NCBI GenBank assembly: GCA_000161775.1
Contig: GG704596.1
Span: 2,474,332-2,538,331 of the forward strand
Length of the DNA: 64,000 bases
Direction of reading: 5' to 3'
Source: Ruegeria lacuscaerulensis ITI-1157
Lineage (GTDB): Bacteria > Pseudomonadota > Alphaproteobacteria > Rhodobacterales > Rhodobacteraceae
Position 1 is the first letter of the stretch, and each line of letters starts with the position of its first letter. Positions 46,302 to 54,933 of this stretch are shown one piece after another. The notes beneath the pieces were generated by a model. That model ran no database searches, was not told where the DNA came from, and was given only the letters and a program-made list of their open reading frames with translations. A program made the position numbers and the translations under genes.

Positions 46302-46523
46302 ATGTGGCAAGGACGCCCAGGCCAGAACAAGGAAGAGCACGTCAAACGACGGTGCCACCGGTGCCGCGGAATGGGGCGGGCGCCCTGTCAGATATGCAAC
46401 GGCAAGGGAGAGGTTCCTAAGGGCCGCGATCACCTGGGCCGACTGCAATTCACCCGATGCAATGGGTGTTTTGGCGTGAAGACCTCGCGCTGTTCGGTCT
46501 GCGGCGGTGAGGGCTTCGCCTGA
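46302..46523 (+). CDS. Stand-alone DnaJ-type zinc-finger protein (73 aa)
   Basis: A 73-residue protein with a GGAGG ribosome binding site. It contains four CxxC pairs: C18/C21, C29/C32, C53/C56 and C64/C67. Three have the full CxxCxGxG form (CHRCRGMG, CQICNGKG, CSVCGGEG) and one is degenerate (CNGCFGVK). This is the cysteine-rich region of DnaJ without J-domain or substrate domains; pairs I-IV and II-III would each bind one Zn. Spacing of 11/24/11 residues makes it a compact variant. Convergent with cvpA and divergent from purF. Redox or chaperone helper role is inference. Confidence 0.8.
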   Translation: MWQGRPGQNKEEHVKRRCHRCRGMGRAPCQICNGKGEVPKGRDHLGRLQFTRCNGCFGVKTSRCSVCGGEGFA

Positions 46524-46539
46524 CTTCGGAACAATGAAT

Positions 46540-46561
46540 AAGCCCGGCCAAGGCCGGGCTT
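46540..46561. terminator. Bidirectional terminator hairpin between the zinc-finger gene and cvpA
   Basis: Perfect 10-bp stem AAGCCCGGCC / GGCCGGGCTT with a 2-base loop. It is followed by TTGTGG rightward and TTATTCATT leftward, so the U-runs are modest. Placed between two convergent stops. Confidence 0.75.
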
Positions 46562-46578
46562 TGTGGTGTCGGTCCGGG

Positions 46579-47144
46579 TTACTGGCCCTGGGAATCCGCG
46601 GTGCAGGTTGCCACCAGTTCCTCGTATTGCGTGGTGATCCATCCCAGAGCGGCCTCGGGGTTTTGCTCTTCGATCTTGTCGCTGAATTGCTCGAACACCT
46701 TGGCCGAGCGGCTTTCATCCACGATCGTGTAGGACTGGCCGGTCATCACGGTGTCATAGACAAAGAAAGCGATGGCCACCAGCAGATGCCGCGCGCGATG
46801 CCGAGAGAGCCCAGCGCCTGATCCAGGCCCCCCAACGCCGAGCGCTGTACCAGCGACGAAAACAACGGAGTAAAGATGCTGACCACGATCAAGGCCACGG
46901 CGAACACGGCGGCGAAGCCGGTGATGACCGACAATTCGCAGCTGTCGCGCAGGAAGTCTCCGACTACCGGGATCTCCTTGACCAGCGGCACCGCGTGCGG
47001 CGCGAAGATGAAGGCCAGCACGGCGGCGGCGACCCATCCGGCGATGGCCATCACCTCGCGCATGAAGCCGCGCGAATAGGCCAGGATGCCCGACAGAACG
47101 ACGATCAGGGCAACGACCCCGTCAATGATTGTAAAACCTTCCAT
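46579..47144 (-). pseudogene. cvpA: CvpA family protein, broken by a -1 frameshift
   Basis: CvpA is a four-helix inner-membrane protein linked to colicin V export and envelope homeostasis. The first frame (47144 down to about 46785) gives MEGFTIIDGVVALIVVLSGI through GLDQALGSLGIARGI. It then runs out of homology and stops at 46746. The neighbouring frame carries on with LLVAIAFFVYDTVMTGQSYT and ends normally at 46579. Adding one base in GGCATC(C)TGCTGG on the minus strand joins them. Either a genuine mutation or a sequence error. Located 41 bases after radA, as in many alphaproteobacteria. Confidence 0.88.
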
Positions 47145-47185
47145 GGCCCTCGCCTGTTCGTTTTTCTGCCCCTCGGGGCGCGACC

Positions 47186-48550
47186 TTAACCTGCTCCGAA
47201 GGTTTCGCCAACAAACCCGGCCAGATCAGAGGGTCGGGTGAGTGTCAGACCTGCCACAGTGCCGGTTTTGCCGCCTGCCGGAGCAATTGCAGCTGTGAAA
47301 CCAAGTTTTTGCGCTTCTTTCAACCTGTTTTCGGTCTGTGGGGCTGGTCTAAGTGCCCCGGACAGCGAGATTTCCCCGAAAACCACGGTGTCGGCGGGCA
47401 GTGCGGTGTCCTCGCGTGCGCTCAGCAGGGCGGCGGCCACGGCAAGGTCGGCGGCCGGTTCGCTGATCTTCATGCCTCCGGCCACATTCAGATAGACGTC
47501 GAGCCCTGCAAAGGGGATGCCGCAGCGCGCCTCGAGCACGGCGAGGATCATCGCCAGCCGCCCGCCGTCCCAGCCGACGACCGTGCGGCGGGGCTGTGAA
47601 TGGGGCGAGGGCGCGACCAGCGCCTGCAGTTCGACCAACACCGGCCGGGTGCCCTCGATCCCGGCAAAGACGGCCGAGCCGGGGCTGGGTTTGCCGCGTT
47701 CCGACAGGAACAGCGCCGAGGGGTTGGTGACCTGCGCCAGACCTTTGCCCGTCATCTCGAACACGCCGATCTCGTCGGCGGGGCCAAATCGGTTCTTGAC
47801 CGCGCGCAGGATGCGGAACTGGTGGCCGCGCTCGCCCTCGAAATAGAGGACGGTGTCGACCATGTGTTCGACCACGCGGGGGCCGGCGATCTGGCCTTCC
47901 TTGGTGACGTGACCGACCATGATGATGGATACGCCGTGACGCTTGGCAAAGCTGGTCAGCTCGTGCGCAGCGGCGCGGACCTGGCTGACCGATCCCGGCG
48001 CGCTGTCGACATTGTCCGCCCACATGGTTTGGATCGAGTCGATGATGGCAAGGCCGGGTTTTTCGGCTTCGAGCGTGGTGAGAATGTTGCGCAGGTTGGT
48101 TTCGGCGGCCAGTTGCACCGGCGCGTCCTCGAGCCCCAGACGGCGCGCGCGCATGCGGACCTGCGCGCTGGCTTCCTCGCCCGAGACATAGATGGTTTTC
48201 AGCCCCGACCGGGCAAAGCGCGCGGCGGCCTGCAGCAGCAGGGTGGATTTGCCGATGCCCGGATCGCCGCCCACCAGCAGGGCCGAGGCCGGGACCAGCC
48301 CGCCGCCCAGGACACGGTCCAGTTCCTCGACACCGCAGACTGTGCGGGGCGGCGGGGCCTCTTCGGTGGACAGGTCCGTCAGGGTGACGGCCTGGCCGCG
48401 TTTGCCGCCCAGCGATTTCTTGGCCGGGCCTGCTGACAGCGGGGTTTCCTGTAGGATGGTGTTCCACTCGCCGCAAGCATCGCACCGCCCGGACCAGCGG
48501 GAATGTGAGGCGCCACAGGCCGAGCAAGAAAAGGAAGTTGATTTTGCCAT
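47186..48550 (-). CDS. radA: DNA repair protein RadA
   Basis: RecA-like motor that drives branch migration during recombination. The 454-residue protein has the N-terminal C4 zinc finger (CSACGASHSRWSGRCDACG), Walker A GGDPGIGKSTLLLQ, the RadA-specific KNRFGP motif, and a C-terminal Lon-protease-like domain (VGWDGGRLAMILAVLEARCG; VAGGMKISEPAADLAVAAAL). ATG at 48550 was set by homology to MAKSTSFSCSACG. Upstream of cvpA in one unit. Confidence 0.97.
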   Translation of the reverse strand: MAKSTSFSCSACGASHSRWSGRCDACGEWNTILQETPLSAGPAKKSLGGKRGQAVTLTDLSTEEAPPPRTVCGVEELDRVLGGGLVPASALLVGGDPGIGKSTLLLQAAARFARSGLKTIYVSGEEASAQVRMRARRLGLEDAPVQLAAETNLRNILTTLEAEKPGLAIIDSIQTMWADNVDSAPGSVSQVRAAAHELTSFAKRHGVSIIMVGHVTKEGQIAGPRVVEHMVDTVLYFEGERGHQFRILRAVKNRFGPADEIGVFEMTGKGLAQVTNPSALFLSERGKPSPGSAVFAGIEGTRPVLVELQALVAPSPHSQPRRTVVGWDGGRLAMILAVLEARCGIPFAGLDVYLNVAGGMKISEPAADLAVAAALLSAREDTALPADTVVFGEISLSGALRPAPQTENRLKEAQKLGFTAAIAPAGGKTGTVAGLTLTRPSDLAGFVGETFGAG

Positions 48551-48680
48551 GCCGCCTTTGGTGCCCGAGGACGGCCGGTTCTTCAAGCCCTTGCGAAACG
48601 CAGTCCGGTCCGGCCGGCCGCGGCGTCAGGCCCGGAGGGGTATCCTTCGCGGCGGGTGCTGGCGCACCCGGCGTTCAGGC

Positions 48681-49462
48681 CTATTCCGCGGCGCGGGGTG
48701 GCGACATCGCAATGACGCTTGCGGCTGTCGGGTCGCTGTCGTCCGGCGGAGTTTGCAGTTGAGCCGAGAGTTCGGACAACAGCTCGAACACTTCGTCGCG
48801 GAGGCGGGCCAGTTGCGCCTTGGCGATGGATTCCTCGATCTCGATGTCGCGGGTCCACTGGCACAGCTCGTGCTGGATGGTCCGCGCGTCTTCGATCCGT
48901 TGCTGAAACAGTTCCACCTCTTCCTGTCGCTGTAGCAGGAACGCCCGCGCCCGCGCGACTTTGGCCGCGCCATAGGTCTCGGCCAGTTCGTGGCTGACCT
49001 GGCTCATCTGCGCGGCCATTTCCGAGATCCCGGGTTCCAGCGATTGCAGGTCGGGATGGTCGCGGAGGAAAGCCATGCGTTCTTTGACCGCGTCGAATTC
49101 CGGGGCCAGTGCGAATACGCCGCTGCGGTCGGCCGCATGGGCGATCTGGTAGGCGTCGATTACGTCTTGCATGTGCAGCGAGATCGTCCGATGCGCGTTT
49201 TCCGACGCCATCATGCGCGCGCTGGAGGGCAGATAGAAGGCGAGCATCAGAACCAGAGCGGTCAGGTCGATCTGGATGTAGATGCCGGCGTTCGGGATGT
49301 CCTGCCCGCCCAAACCAGCCTGCATCGTCAGCCAGGGTCCGACATTCACGGCGGCAAGCAGGGTGGCGGACACGGCAAACAGGGCGGCGCGCAGATCAGG
49401 AGAAACGTCAGTCGCGGGAATACGTTCTGGAAATGAATTGAAATCGAATGGAGGGCGGCCAT
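48681..49462 (-). pseudogene. Membrane/coiled-coil protein of unknown function, split by a -1 frameshift
   Basis: A good ribosome binding site (AAAAGGAG) precedes ATG at 49462, giving MAALHSISIHFQNVFPRLTF followed by LLI. The frame then fails, while the adjacent frame supplies RAALFAVSATLLAAVNVGPW, a membrane helix, and the rest of the protein down to 48681. One base added in CTGAT(N)CTGCGC restores continuity. The repaired protein (about 259 residues) has two N-terminal membrane helices (second: IDLTALVLMLAFYL) and a long cytoplasmic helical region (SHELAETYGAAKVARARAFL). No family recognised. A GTG at 49373 would start inside the helix and is unlikely. Confidence 0.75.
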
Positions 49463-49611
49463 GACAGACCCACTCCTTTTGAGACCGGCAAATCCGGGCC
49501 TGTGCGGAGTATCCATCAAACGCGCAAGACGGTCCGCGTCAAACCCTGAAACAAAAATGACTTGGCTGCTCGAATACTGGCCATCATAGCCAGAAATGCG
49601 TTTTCAATCAA

Positions 49612-50064
49612 TCAGGTCCGGAGGTTTCGTGAACCAAGTTTCACTTCGGTAGCGTATCCCAGTGCGATCGACGCAAGAATGCAGCCCGTGAACAGGTACA
49701 ACCCCCATGCGGTCTCGATCGTCGCGTAGGAGATGCCCTTGGCCAAGGTGATGTAGAGCGCGATGAGGAAGATATCGGCCATGGCCAGCTTGCCCATGAT
49801 GTTCAGCGCGGGTTGGACACGCGGGTCCAGCAGGTCCCATTGGACAAGCGCGGTGCCGATGGTTTTTATGTACGGGGCGAACAGGGCAAAGACGGTGACG
49901 ACCAGCGCGAGGAAGATGTCGGATTTCCACAGGGATTGGAGGCCGGTGATGACGCTGATCTCGCTGAGGCCGAAGATCGGCAGCAGGCCTGCGCGCATCA
50001 GCGGGGCGAACCACGCGATGGGGTAGAGGATCAGCAGCGAGAGGGTGGCGAGGCGGAGGGTCAT
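49612..50064 (-). CDS. PqiA-domain membrane protein
   Basis: A 150-residue single-repeat paraquat-inducible protein A homologue. Four hydrophobic helices are visible (LATLSLLILYPIAWFAPLM; IFLALVVTVFALFAPYI; LAMADIFLIALYITLA; WGLYLFTGCILASIALGY), and NIMGKLAMADIFLIA matches the conserved G-x-W-x-M-x-D-V-F segment of PqiA. E. coli PqiA has two such repeats. It ends the alr-mlaE-mlaF operon, consistent with a lipid-trafficking role alongside Mla-type transport. A 150-base gap to the next gene holds nothing I can identify. Confidence 0.85.
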   Translation of the reverse strand: MTLRLATLSLLILYPIAWFAPLMRAGLLPIFGLSEISVITGLQSLWKSDIFLALVVTVFALFAPYIKTIGTALVQWDLLDPRVQPALNIMGKLAMADIFLIALYITLAKGISYATIETAWGLYLFTGCILASIALGYATEVKLGSRNLRT

Positions 50065-50066
50065 GA

Positions 50067-50465
50067 CTACCGCGCTGTCTCAAACTCAAGGCTCACCCAT
50101 CCCACTAGCGTCGCCATGGCTAGGAAAACAAGAGCTATCGCGATATTGCCTTTCCTCTTCTTTTGGAAGCGCAAGAGCACCTCTTTATGCAATAACCAAG
50201 CCGAAATAGCGACTCCGACTAAGGCGGGCGCGCTAACAAGGAAGATGGAGTTTTTGCCAGCAAATGCAACGATGTTTGAAATGATTGTTCCCGGGATAAT
50301 ACCGTACACCAAGCATCTTAACAGTGGTTTTAGGACCGAAAATGAACGGGCAATCGAGAAGATCAAGCCGTGTTCAGAGAATAAAACAAAAAACCAAACC
50401 AGTAGTACAGAATTGAAGTAGACGCCGGGCAGCGACAGTAAAAACAACTGTGAAGGGCTTATCAC
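50067..50465 (-). CDS. AT-rich ORFan membrane protein within the Mla-type operon
   Basis: A 132-residue protein starting at GTG (MISPSQLFLLSLPGVYFNSV) that overlaps the stop of the ATPase gene and ends 2 bases before pqiA. Four hydrophobic segments predict a small integral membrane protein (VLLVWFFVLFSEHGLIFSI; CLVYGIIPGTIISNIVAFAG; FLVSAPALVGVAISAWLL; NIAIALVFLAMATLVGWVSL). No family recognised. The DNA is plainly lower in GC than both neighbours, with codons such as AAA, ATA and TTT, so it was probably acquired by transfer yet is fitted into the operon. Confidence 0.75.
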   Translation of the reverse strand: MISPSQLFLLSLPGVYFNSVLLVWFFVLFSEHGLIFSIARSFSVLKPLLRCLVYGIIPGTIISNIVAFAGKNSIFLVSAPALVGVAISAWLLHKEVLLRFQKKRKGNIAIALVFLAMATLVGWVSLEFETAR

Positions 50466-51208
50466 CGCACCGCCTCAATCGGCCCTTCCGCACTGCCGCT
50501 GATGAACTGCTCGACATAAGGATCACCCGAGGAATCCAGTTGGCTGACCGGACCGGTCCACTGGATTACCCCGTCATGTAGCATCGCCACGTTGTCGGCA
50601 ATCGCGCGCACGGAGCTCATGTCGTGGGTGATGGTCATCGCGGTGGCGCCCATCTCGGTCACGATTTCGCGGATCAGGTCGTTGATGACGCCCGACATGA
50701 TCGGGTCCAGACCCGTGGTGGGTTCGTCGAAAAAGATGATCTCGGGGTCGGCGGCGATGGCGCGGGCCAGACCCACGCGTTTCTGCATGCCGCCCGACAA
50801 CTCCGAGGGGTACAGATCGGCCACATTGGCGCGCAGGCCGACGCGGCGCAGCTTGTCTATGGCGATCTCTCGTGCGTAATCCGCCGGTCGCTTCAACGGG
50901 CCGCGCAGCAATCGGAATGCTACGTTTTGCCAGATGGGCAACGAGTCGAACAGCGCGCCGCCTTGGAACAACATGCCAAACTTGGCCAGAAAGGCATCAC
51001 GGTTGCCGGTTGCGGCATCCTGGCCATCGACATAGATCTTGCCGCTGTCAGGTTTGATCAGTCCCAGGACACATTTCAGCGCCACCGATTTTCCGGTGCC
51101 CGAGCCGCCGATGATGACCATCGAGGTGCCCTTGGGGATCTCGAGGTTCACGCCCCGCAGGACATGGTTGTCGCCAAAGGCCTTGTGTACGTTCTCCATC
51201 CGAATCAT
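50462..51208 (-). CDS. ABC transporter ATP-binding protein, MlaF-like
   Basis: A 248-residue ATPase of the phospholipid/toluene-tolerance (Mla) type: Walker A GGSGTGKSVALK, Q-loop LFQGGALFDSL, signature LSGGMQKRVGLARAIA, Walker B IIFFDEPTTGLDP, and H-loop ITHDMSS. It pairs with the MlaE permease (overlap ATGA) to move lipids between the inner and outer membranes. Substrate-binding MlaD is not nearby, so the partner lies elsewhere. Confidence 0.95.
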   Translation of the reverse strand: MIRMENVHKAFGDNHVLRGVNLEIPKGTSMVIIGGSGTGKSVALKCVLGLIKPDSGKIYVDGQDAATGNRDAFLAKFGMLFQGGALFDSLPIWQNVAFRLLRGPLKRPADYAREIAIDKLRRVGLRANVADLYPSELSGGMQKRVGLARAIAADPEIIFFDEPTTGLDPIMSGVINDLIREIVTEMGATAMTITHDMSSVRAIADNVAMLHDGVIQWTGPVSQLDSSGDPYVEQFISGSAEGPIEAVR

Positions 51209-51987
51209 AGCGAGAAGAACACCCCCGTCAGAACGAAGTTTGCGGCCAGGATCAGCACCGCGGCGGCCTCGACCGAGCTTTTGGTGGCGCGGCCTACGCC
51301 TTGTGCGCCGCGTCCCGAATTCATGCCGAAGTAGCAGCCCATGATGGCTGCGATCATGCCAAAGGCTGCACCCTTGACCAGTGACGAAAGGATGTCGAGC
51401 GGTTCAAGAAAATCGACCGTATTCTTGAGATAGGCCGCCGGGTTGAAGCCAAGGTTCTGTGTTGCGACGGCATATCCACCCGCGATGCCGATGATGTCGC
51501 CCACCGCGACCAGCGCGGGCACCGTGATCAGCGCCGCAAGAACGCGCGGAGCGGTCAGGTATTTCATCGGGTGCGTCGACAGGGTGACCAGCGCGTCGAT
51601 CTGCTCGGTCACTTTCATGGTGGCGATCTCGGCCGCGATCGAAGAGGTGACGCGGGCCGCGATCATCAGGCCGACCATCACGGGGCCAAGCTCGCGCACC
51701 ATGCCGATGGCCACGATCTGCGGCACCACGGCCTCGGCGTTGAAACGTGCGCCCCCGGCGTAGATCTGCAGCGCCAGGGCACCGCCGGTGAAAATGGTCG
51801 TCAGGCCAACGACCGGCAGCGATAGCCAGCCGATGTTGAGCAGAGCCATGCCCAGCTCACGCGGGTAGAACGGCGGTCGAAAGATGTGTGACAGAGCATC
51901 CAATGCAAACAGCGTTACGCGGCCGAACGCCGCCAGCAGGTTCAGGACCGCGCGGCCCAGTTCAGCAAGCATGGCAAGAGGGTTCAT
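51205..51987 (-). CDS. MlaE family ABC transporter permease
   Basis: A 260-residue membrane protein of the MlaE/Ttg2B family. Recognisable stretches are [60 protein letters not shown], and the end [20 protein letters not shown]. The start at 51987 overlaps the alr stop; long upstream open frame runs antisense-like through alr and is not used. Operon with alr upstream and mlaF downstream. Confidence 0.95.
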   Translation of the reverse strand: MNPLAMLAELGRAVLNLLAAFGRVTLFALDALSHIFRPPFYPRELGMALLNIGWLSLPVVGLTTIFTGGALALQIYAGGARFNAEAVVPQIVAIGMVRELGPVMVGLMIAARVTSSIAAEIATMKVTEQIDALVTLSTHPMKYLTAPRVLAALITVPALVAVGDIIGIAGGYAVATQNLGFNPAAYLKNTVDFLEPLDILSSLVKGAAFGMIAAIMGCYFGMNSGRGAQGVGRATKSSVEAAAVLILAANFVLTGVFFSL

Positions 51988-53018
51988 TCCACGTAGCCCC
52001 GCGAATAGCGACTGCCCAGCGAGGTCAGGATCTCGTACCCGATGGTGCCGGCGGCTTCGGCCAGGTCGTCCACCGTTTGGTGGCCGTTGAGAATGCGCAG
52101 ACGCTCGGGCGTGTGCGGCAGGTCGGTCACGTCGATGGTGATCAGATCCATCGAGATGCGGCCCACGACCGGGCAGGGAAGGTTGCCGGCGAAGGCGTCG
52201 ATCCCGCCGCCGATGGCCCGGTGCAGACCGTCGGCATAGCCAGCGGCCACGGTGGCGATGCGCGACGGGCGGCGGGCCTTCCAGGTATTGCCATAGCCAA
52301 CGGATTCGCCGACGGCCAGATCGCGCACCTGGATCACTGGCAGGTCGACGGTGACGACCGGCTTGGCCGCGGTGAAGGGCAGGCCGCCATACAGGCCGAT
52401 TCCCGGGCGGCATAGGTCGAAATGGTATTCGGGCCCCAGCAACATGCCGCCGGTGGCGGCCAGCGACCGGGGGGCCGAGACGCCCTCGGTCATGCCCCGA
52501 AACGCCTCGAGCTGCTGGCGGTTCATCGGGTGGTCGGGTTCGTCGGCGCAGGCCAGGTGCGACATGACCAGCACCGGGTTCAGCGCCTCGGCCCGGTTGC
52601 GCAGGGCGGACCAGTCGGCGGGCTCCAGCCCCAGGCGGTTCATGCCCGTGTCCAGTTGCAGGCCGAACGGATGCACCGGCAGCGCCTGGATGTGGCGCTG
52701 GAATTGTTCGGGCGAGTTGAGCAGCGGCACCAGGTCGTGATCGCGCAGCAGATCCGCGTCGCCTTCCATGTGACCGGAGAACACGAAGATCAGAGGACCG
52801 GGGCCGATCGCCCGGCGCACGGCGGCGCCTTCCTCGGTGACGGCAACGAAGAACTTGCGGACGCCTTCCTCGGCCAGCGCGCTGGCGACGGGGCCCGCGC
52901 CCAGACCATAGGCGTCGGCCTTGACCACGGCGCCGGTCTCGACGTCGGTTTTGGCGTCCAGCGCCCGCCAGTTGTTGACCAGCGCATGGAGGTTGATCGT
53001 CAAACGTGCAGTACTCAT
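51984..53018 (-). CDS. alr: Alanine racemase
   Basis: PLP enzyme supplying D-alanine for peptidoglycan. The 344-residue protein has the PLP Lys33 in [11 protein letters not shown], the segment [21 protein letters not shown], the catalytic-site [11 protein letters not shown], and the C-terminal [15 protein letters not shown]. It begins the alr-mlaE-mlaF-ORFan-pqiA operon and lies downstream of dnaB, as is common in alphaproteobacteria. Confidence 0.96.
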   Translation of the reverse strand: MSTARLTINLHALVNNWRALDAKTDVETGAVVKADAYGLGAGPVASALAEEGVRKFFVAVTEEGAAVRRAIGPGPLIFVFSGHMEGDADLLRDHDLVPLLNSPEQFQRHIQALPVHPFGLQLDTGMNRLGLEPADWSALRNRAEALNPVLVMSHLACADEPDHPMNRQQLEAFRGMTEGVSAPRSLAATGGMLLGPEYHFDLCRPGIGLYGGLPFTAAKPVVTVDLPVIQVRDLAVGESVGYGNTWKARRPSRIATVAAGYADGLHRAIGGGIDAFAGNLPCPVVGRISMDLITIDVTDLPHTPERLRILNGHQTVDDLAEAAGTIGYEILTSLGSRYSRGYVE

Positions 53019-53242
53019 GACCCGTTCATGACATTGCGCGGCACGAGGTCAAGGGGGAATGCACCGTAAATGTGCGGAATCTCGGTGAATTGAGCGACTT
53101 GCGGCCGGGAGGGGCCGGTTCGGATGAGGCTTTCGGCACGACCCGACAGCGCCGGCATTGTCCGCATATGCCGGCCAATACCGGCCACTGCTTGGGATCG
53201 TTCACAAAGCCCGGCGCGACCGGCGGGAAGAGCGAAGCGTGC
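53019..53242. other. Intergenic region alr to dnaB
   Basis: About 220 bases. It contains repeated GCCGG words, including GCCGGCATTG and GCCGGCCAATACCGGCC around 53150-53185, which can form small hairpins but lack T-runs. An antisense open frame here is compositional. I assign no gene. Confidence 0.4.
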
Positions 53243-54733
53243 TCAATAACCCTCGATCTGCGCACCCTGCTGCCAAGGTTTGACAAGGTTTCCGAAGCGG
53301 GTGAACTGCGCCTCGAAGGACAGCTCGACCGTGCCGATGGGGCCGTGGCGCTGTTTGCCGACGATGACCTCGGCTTTGCCGTGCAGGCGTTCCATCGCCT
53401 GCTTCCACTCTTCCATCTTTTCCAGCTCGTGATCGCCGGGCTTTTCGCGCTCTTTGTAGTATTCTTCGCGGAACACGAACATCACCACGTCGGCGTCCTG
53501 CTCGATCGAGCCGGATTCGCGCAGGTCGGACAACTGCGGGCGCTTGTCGTCGCGGTTTTCCACCTGACGCGACAGCTGCGACAGGGCGATGACGGGAATG
53601 TTCAGTTCCTTGGCGATGGCTTTCATGCCCATCGAGATCTCGGCGATCTCGTTCACCCGGTTGTCGGACATGCCGCGGCACAGCTGCAGATAGTCGATGA
53701 CCAGCAGGTCCAGCCCATGCGTCCGCTTGAGCCGCCGCGCCCGCGCCGCCAGCTGGCTGATCGGCAGGGCCGGCGTGTCGTCGATGAACAGCGGGCAGGC
53801 CTCCAGCGCCTTGGCGGCGTCGACGAAACGGCGGAACTCGTCCTCGGTCATGTCGCCCTGACGGATCTTGTGGCTGGAAATCTCGGATGCTTCGGCCAGG
53901 ATCCGCCCCGCCAATTGCTCGGCGCTCATTTCCAGCGAGAAGAAGCCGACGACGCCGCCATCGACCGCCCCTTCGGTGCCATCGGCGCGGATGCCCCGCT
54001 TGTAGGCTTTGGCGACGTTGAACGCGATGTTGGTCGCCAGCGAGGTTTTCCCCATCGACGGCCGCCCCGCAAGGATGATCAGGTCGGACGGGTGCAATCC
54101 GCCCAGCTGCTTGTCCAGATCGACCAGCCCGGTCGAGATCCCGGCCATGCCACCGCCGCGCTGATAGGCTTCGTTGGTGACGTTCACCGCCTCGGTCACG
54201 GCCTTGAGGAAGGACTTGAACCCCTGTTCGGTCTGCCCCTGTTCGGACAGCTGGTAGAGCTTCTGCTCGGCTTCGACGATCTGTTCCTTGGGCTCGCTGG
54301 ACACATCGACCCGCGCCGCCTTGTCCGAGATGTCGCGGCCCAGCCGGATCAGCTCGCGCCGGATCGCCAGGTCATAGATCATCTGGGCATAGTCATGCAC
54401 GGCAAAGGCGCTGATCGAGGCGCCGGCCAGCTTGACCAGATAGGCCGGACCGCCTAGTTCCTTGAGGCCTTCGTCGTCGGCCAGGAAGGATTTCAGCGTC
54501 ACCGGCGAGGCCAGTGCGTTCTTGGCGATGCGCGCCGAGGCGACCTCGTAGATGCGGGCATGGACCGGGTCATAGAAATGCTCGGGCCCGATGATCGAGG
54601 CGACCCGGTCATACAGGTCGTTGTTGGTCAGGATCGCGCCCAGAAGCTGCTGTTCGGCCTCGATGGAATGCGGCATGGTCTCGGCGTTCTGAATCTGCGC
54701 CGCCGCCTGCTCGATACTGCTGATCTCGTTCAT
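53243..54733 (-). CDS. dnaB: Replicative DNA helicase
   Basis: Hexameric 5'-3' helicase at the fork. The 496-residue protein has the N-terminal primase-interaction domain (MPHSIEAEQQLLGAIL; DPVHARIYEV) and a RecA-like C-terminal domain with Walker A ILAGRPSMGKTSLATN, FFSLEMSAEQLAGR, Walker B LLVIDYLQL, and KQRHGPIGTVELSF. ATG at 54733 was chosen at the conserved N-terminal helix and has GAGAG upstream. A perfect inverted repeat lies 77 bases further upstream. Confidence 0.97.
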   Translation of the reverse strand: MNEISSIEQAAAQIQNAETMPHSIEAEQQLLGAILTNNDLYDRVASIIGPEHFYDPVHARIYEVASARIAKNALASPVTLKSFLADDEGLKELGGPAYLVKLAGASISAFAVHDYAQMIYDLAIRRELIRLGRDISDKAARVDVSSEPKEQIVEAEQKLYQLSEQGQTEQGFKSFLKAVTEAVNVTNEAYQRGGGMAGISTGLVDLDKQLGGLHPSDLIILAGRPSMGKTSLATNIAFNVAKAYKRGIRADGTEGAVDGGVVGFFSLEMSAEQLAGRILAEASEISSHKIRQGDMTEDEFRRFVDAAKALEACPLFIDDTPALPISQLAARARRLKRTHGLDLLVIDYLQLCRGMSDNRVNEIAEISMGMKAIAKELNIPVIALSQLSRQVENRDDKRPQLSDLRESGSIEQDADVVMFVFREEYYKEREKPGDHELEKMEEWKQAMERLHGKAEVIVGKQRHGPIGTVELSFEAQFTRFGNLVKPWQQGAQIEGY

Positions 54734-54809
54734 TGCTGCTCTCGATGTCCCCATGGGACGAAGCTCATAGCTTGGCCCGCTGAGTCGGGGCAAATTGTAT
54801 GTTTTTGGG

Positions 54810-54826
54810 GATATGCTGTGCATATC
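54810..54826. promoter_or_regulatory. Perfect inverted repeat upstream of dnaB
   Basis: GATATGC - TGT - GCATATC, a perfect 7-bp inverted repeat in the leader between pyrE and dnaB, 77 bases before the dnaB ATG. It has no T-run. It could be a regulator site near the dnaB promoter; no regulator is identified. Confidence 0.4.
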
Positions 54827-54933
54827 TTGCCTGCCCAGCATCTTGCCGCAGTGACAGGCCTTGCGTCAACATGTTGTAGGCAGGTCGCGCGGTGGCGACG
54901 GGCCTTTCCCGGCCACCCTCATGTTTTCCTGCG

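Noticed and set aside
49374..49611. GTG at 49373 as the true start of the coiled-coil membrane gene
   Set aside because: It would cut into the first membrane helix and has no ribosome binding site, whereas the ATG at 49462 has AAAAGGAG and good upstream coding sequence.
53026..53286. Open frame of about 86 codons in the alr-dnaB gap (minus strand)
   Set aside because: No ribosome binding site and it runs into the end of dnaB. Composition explains it.
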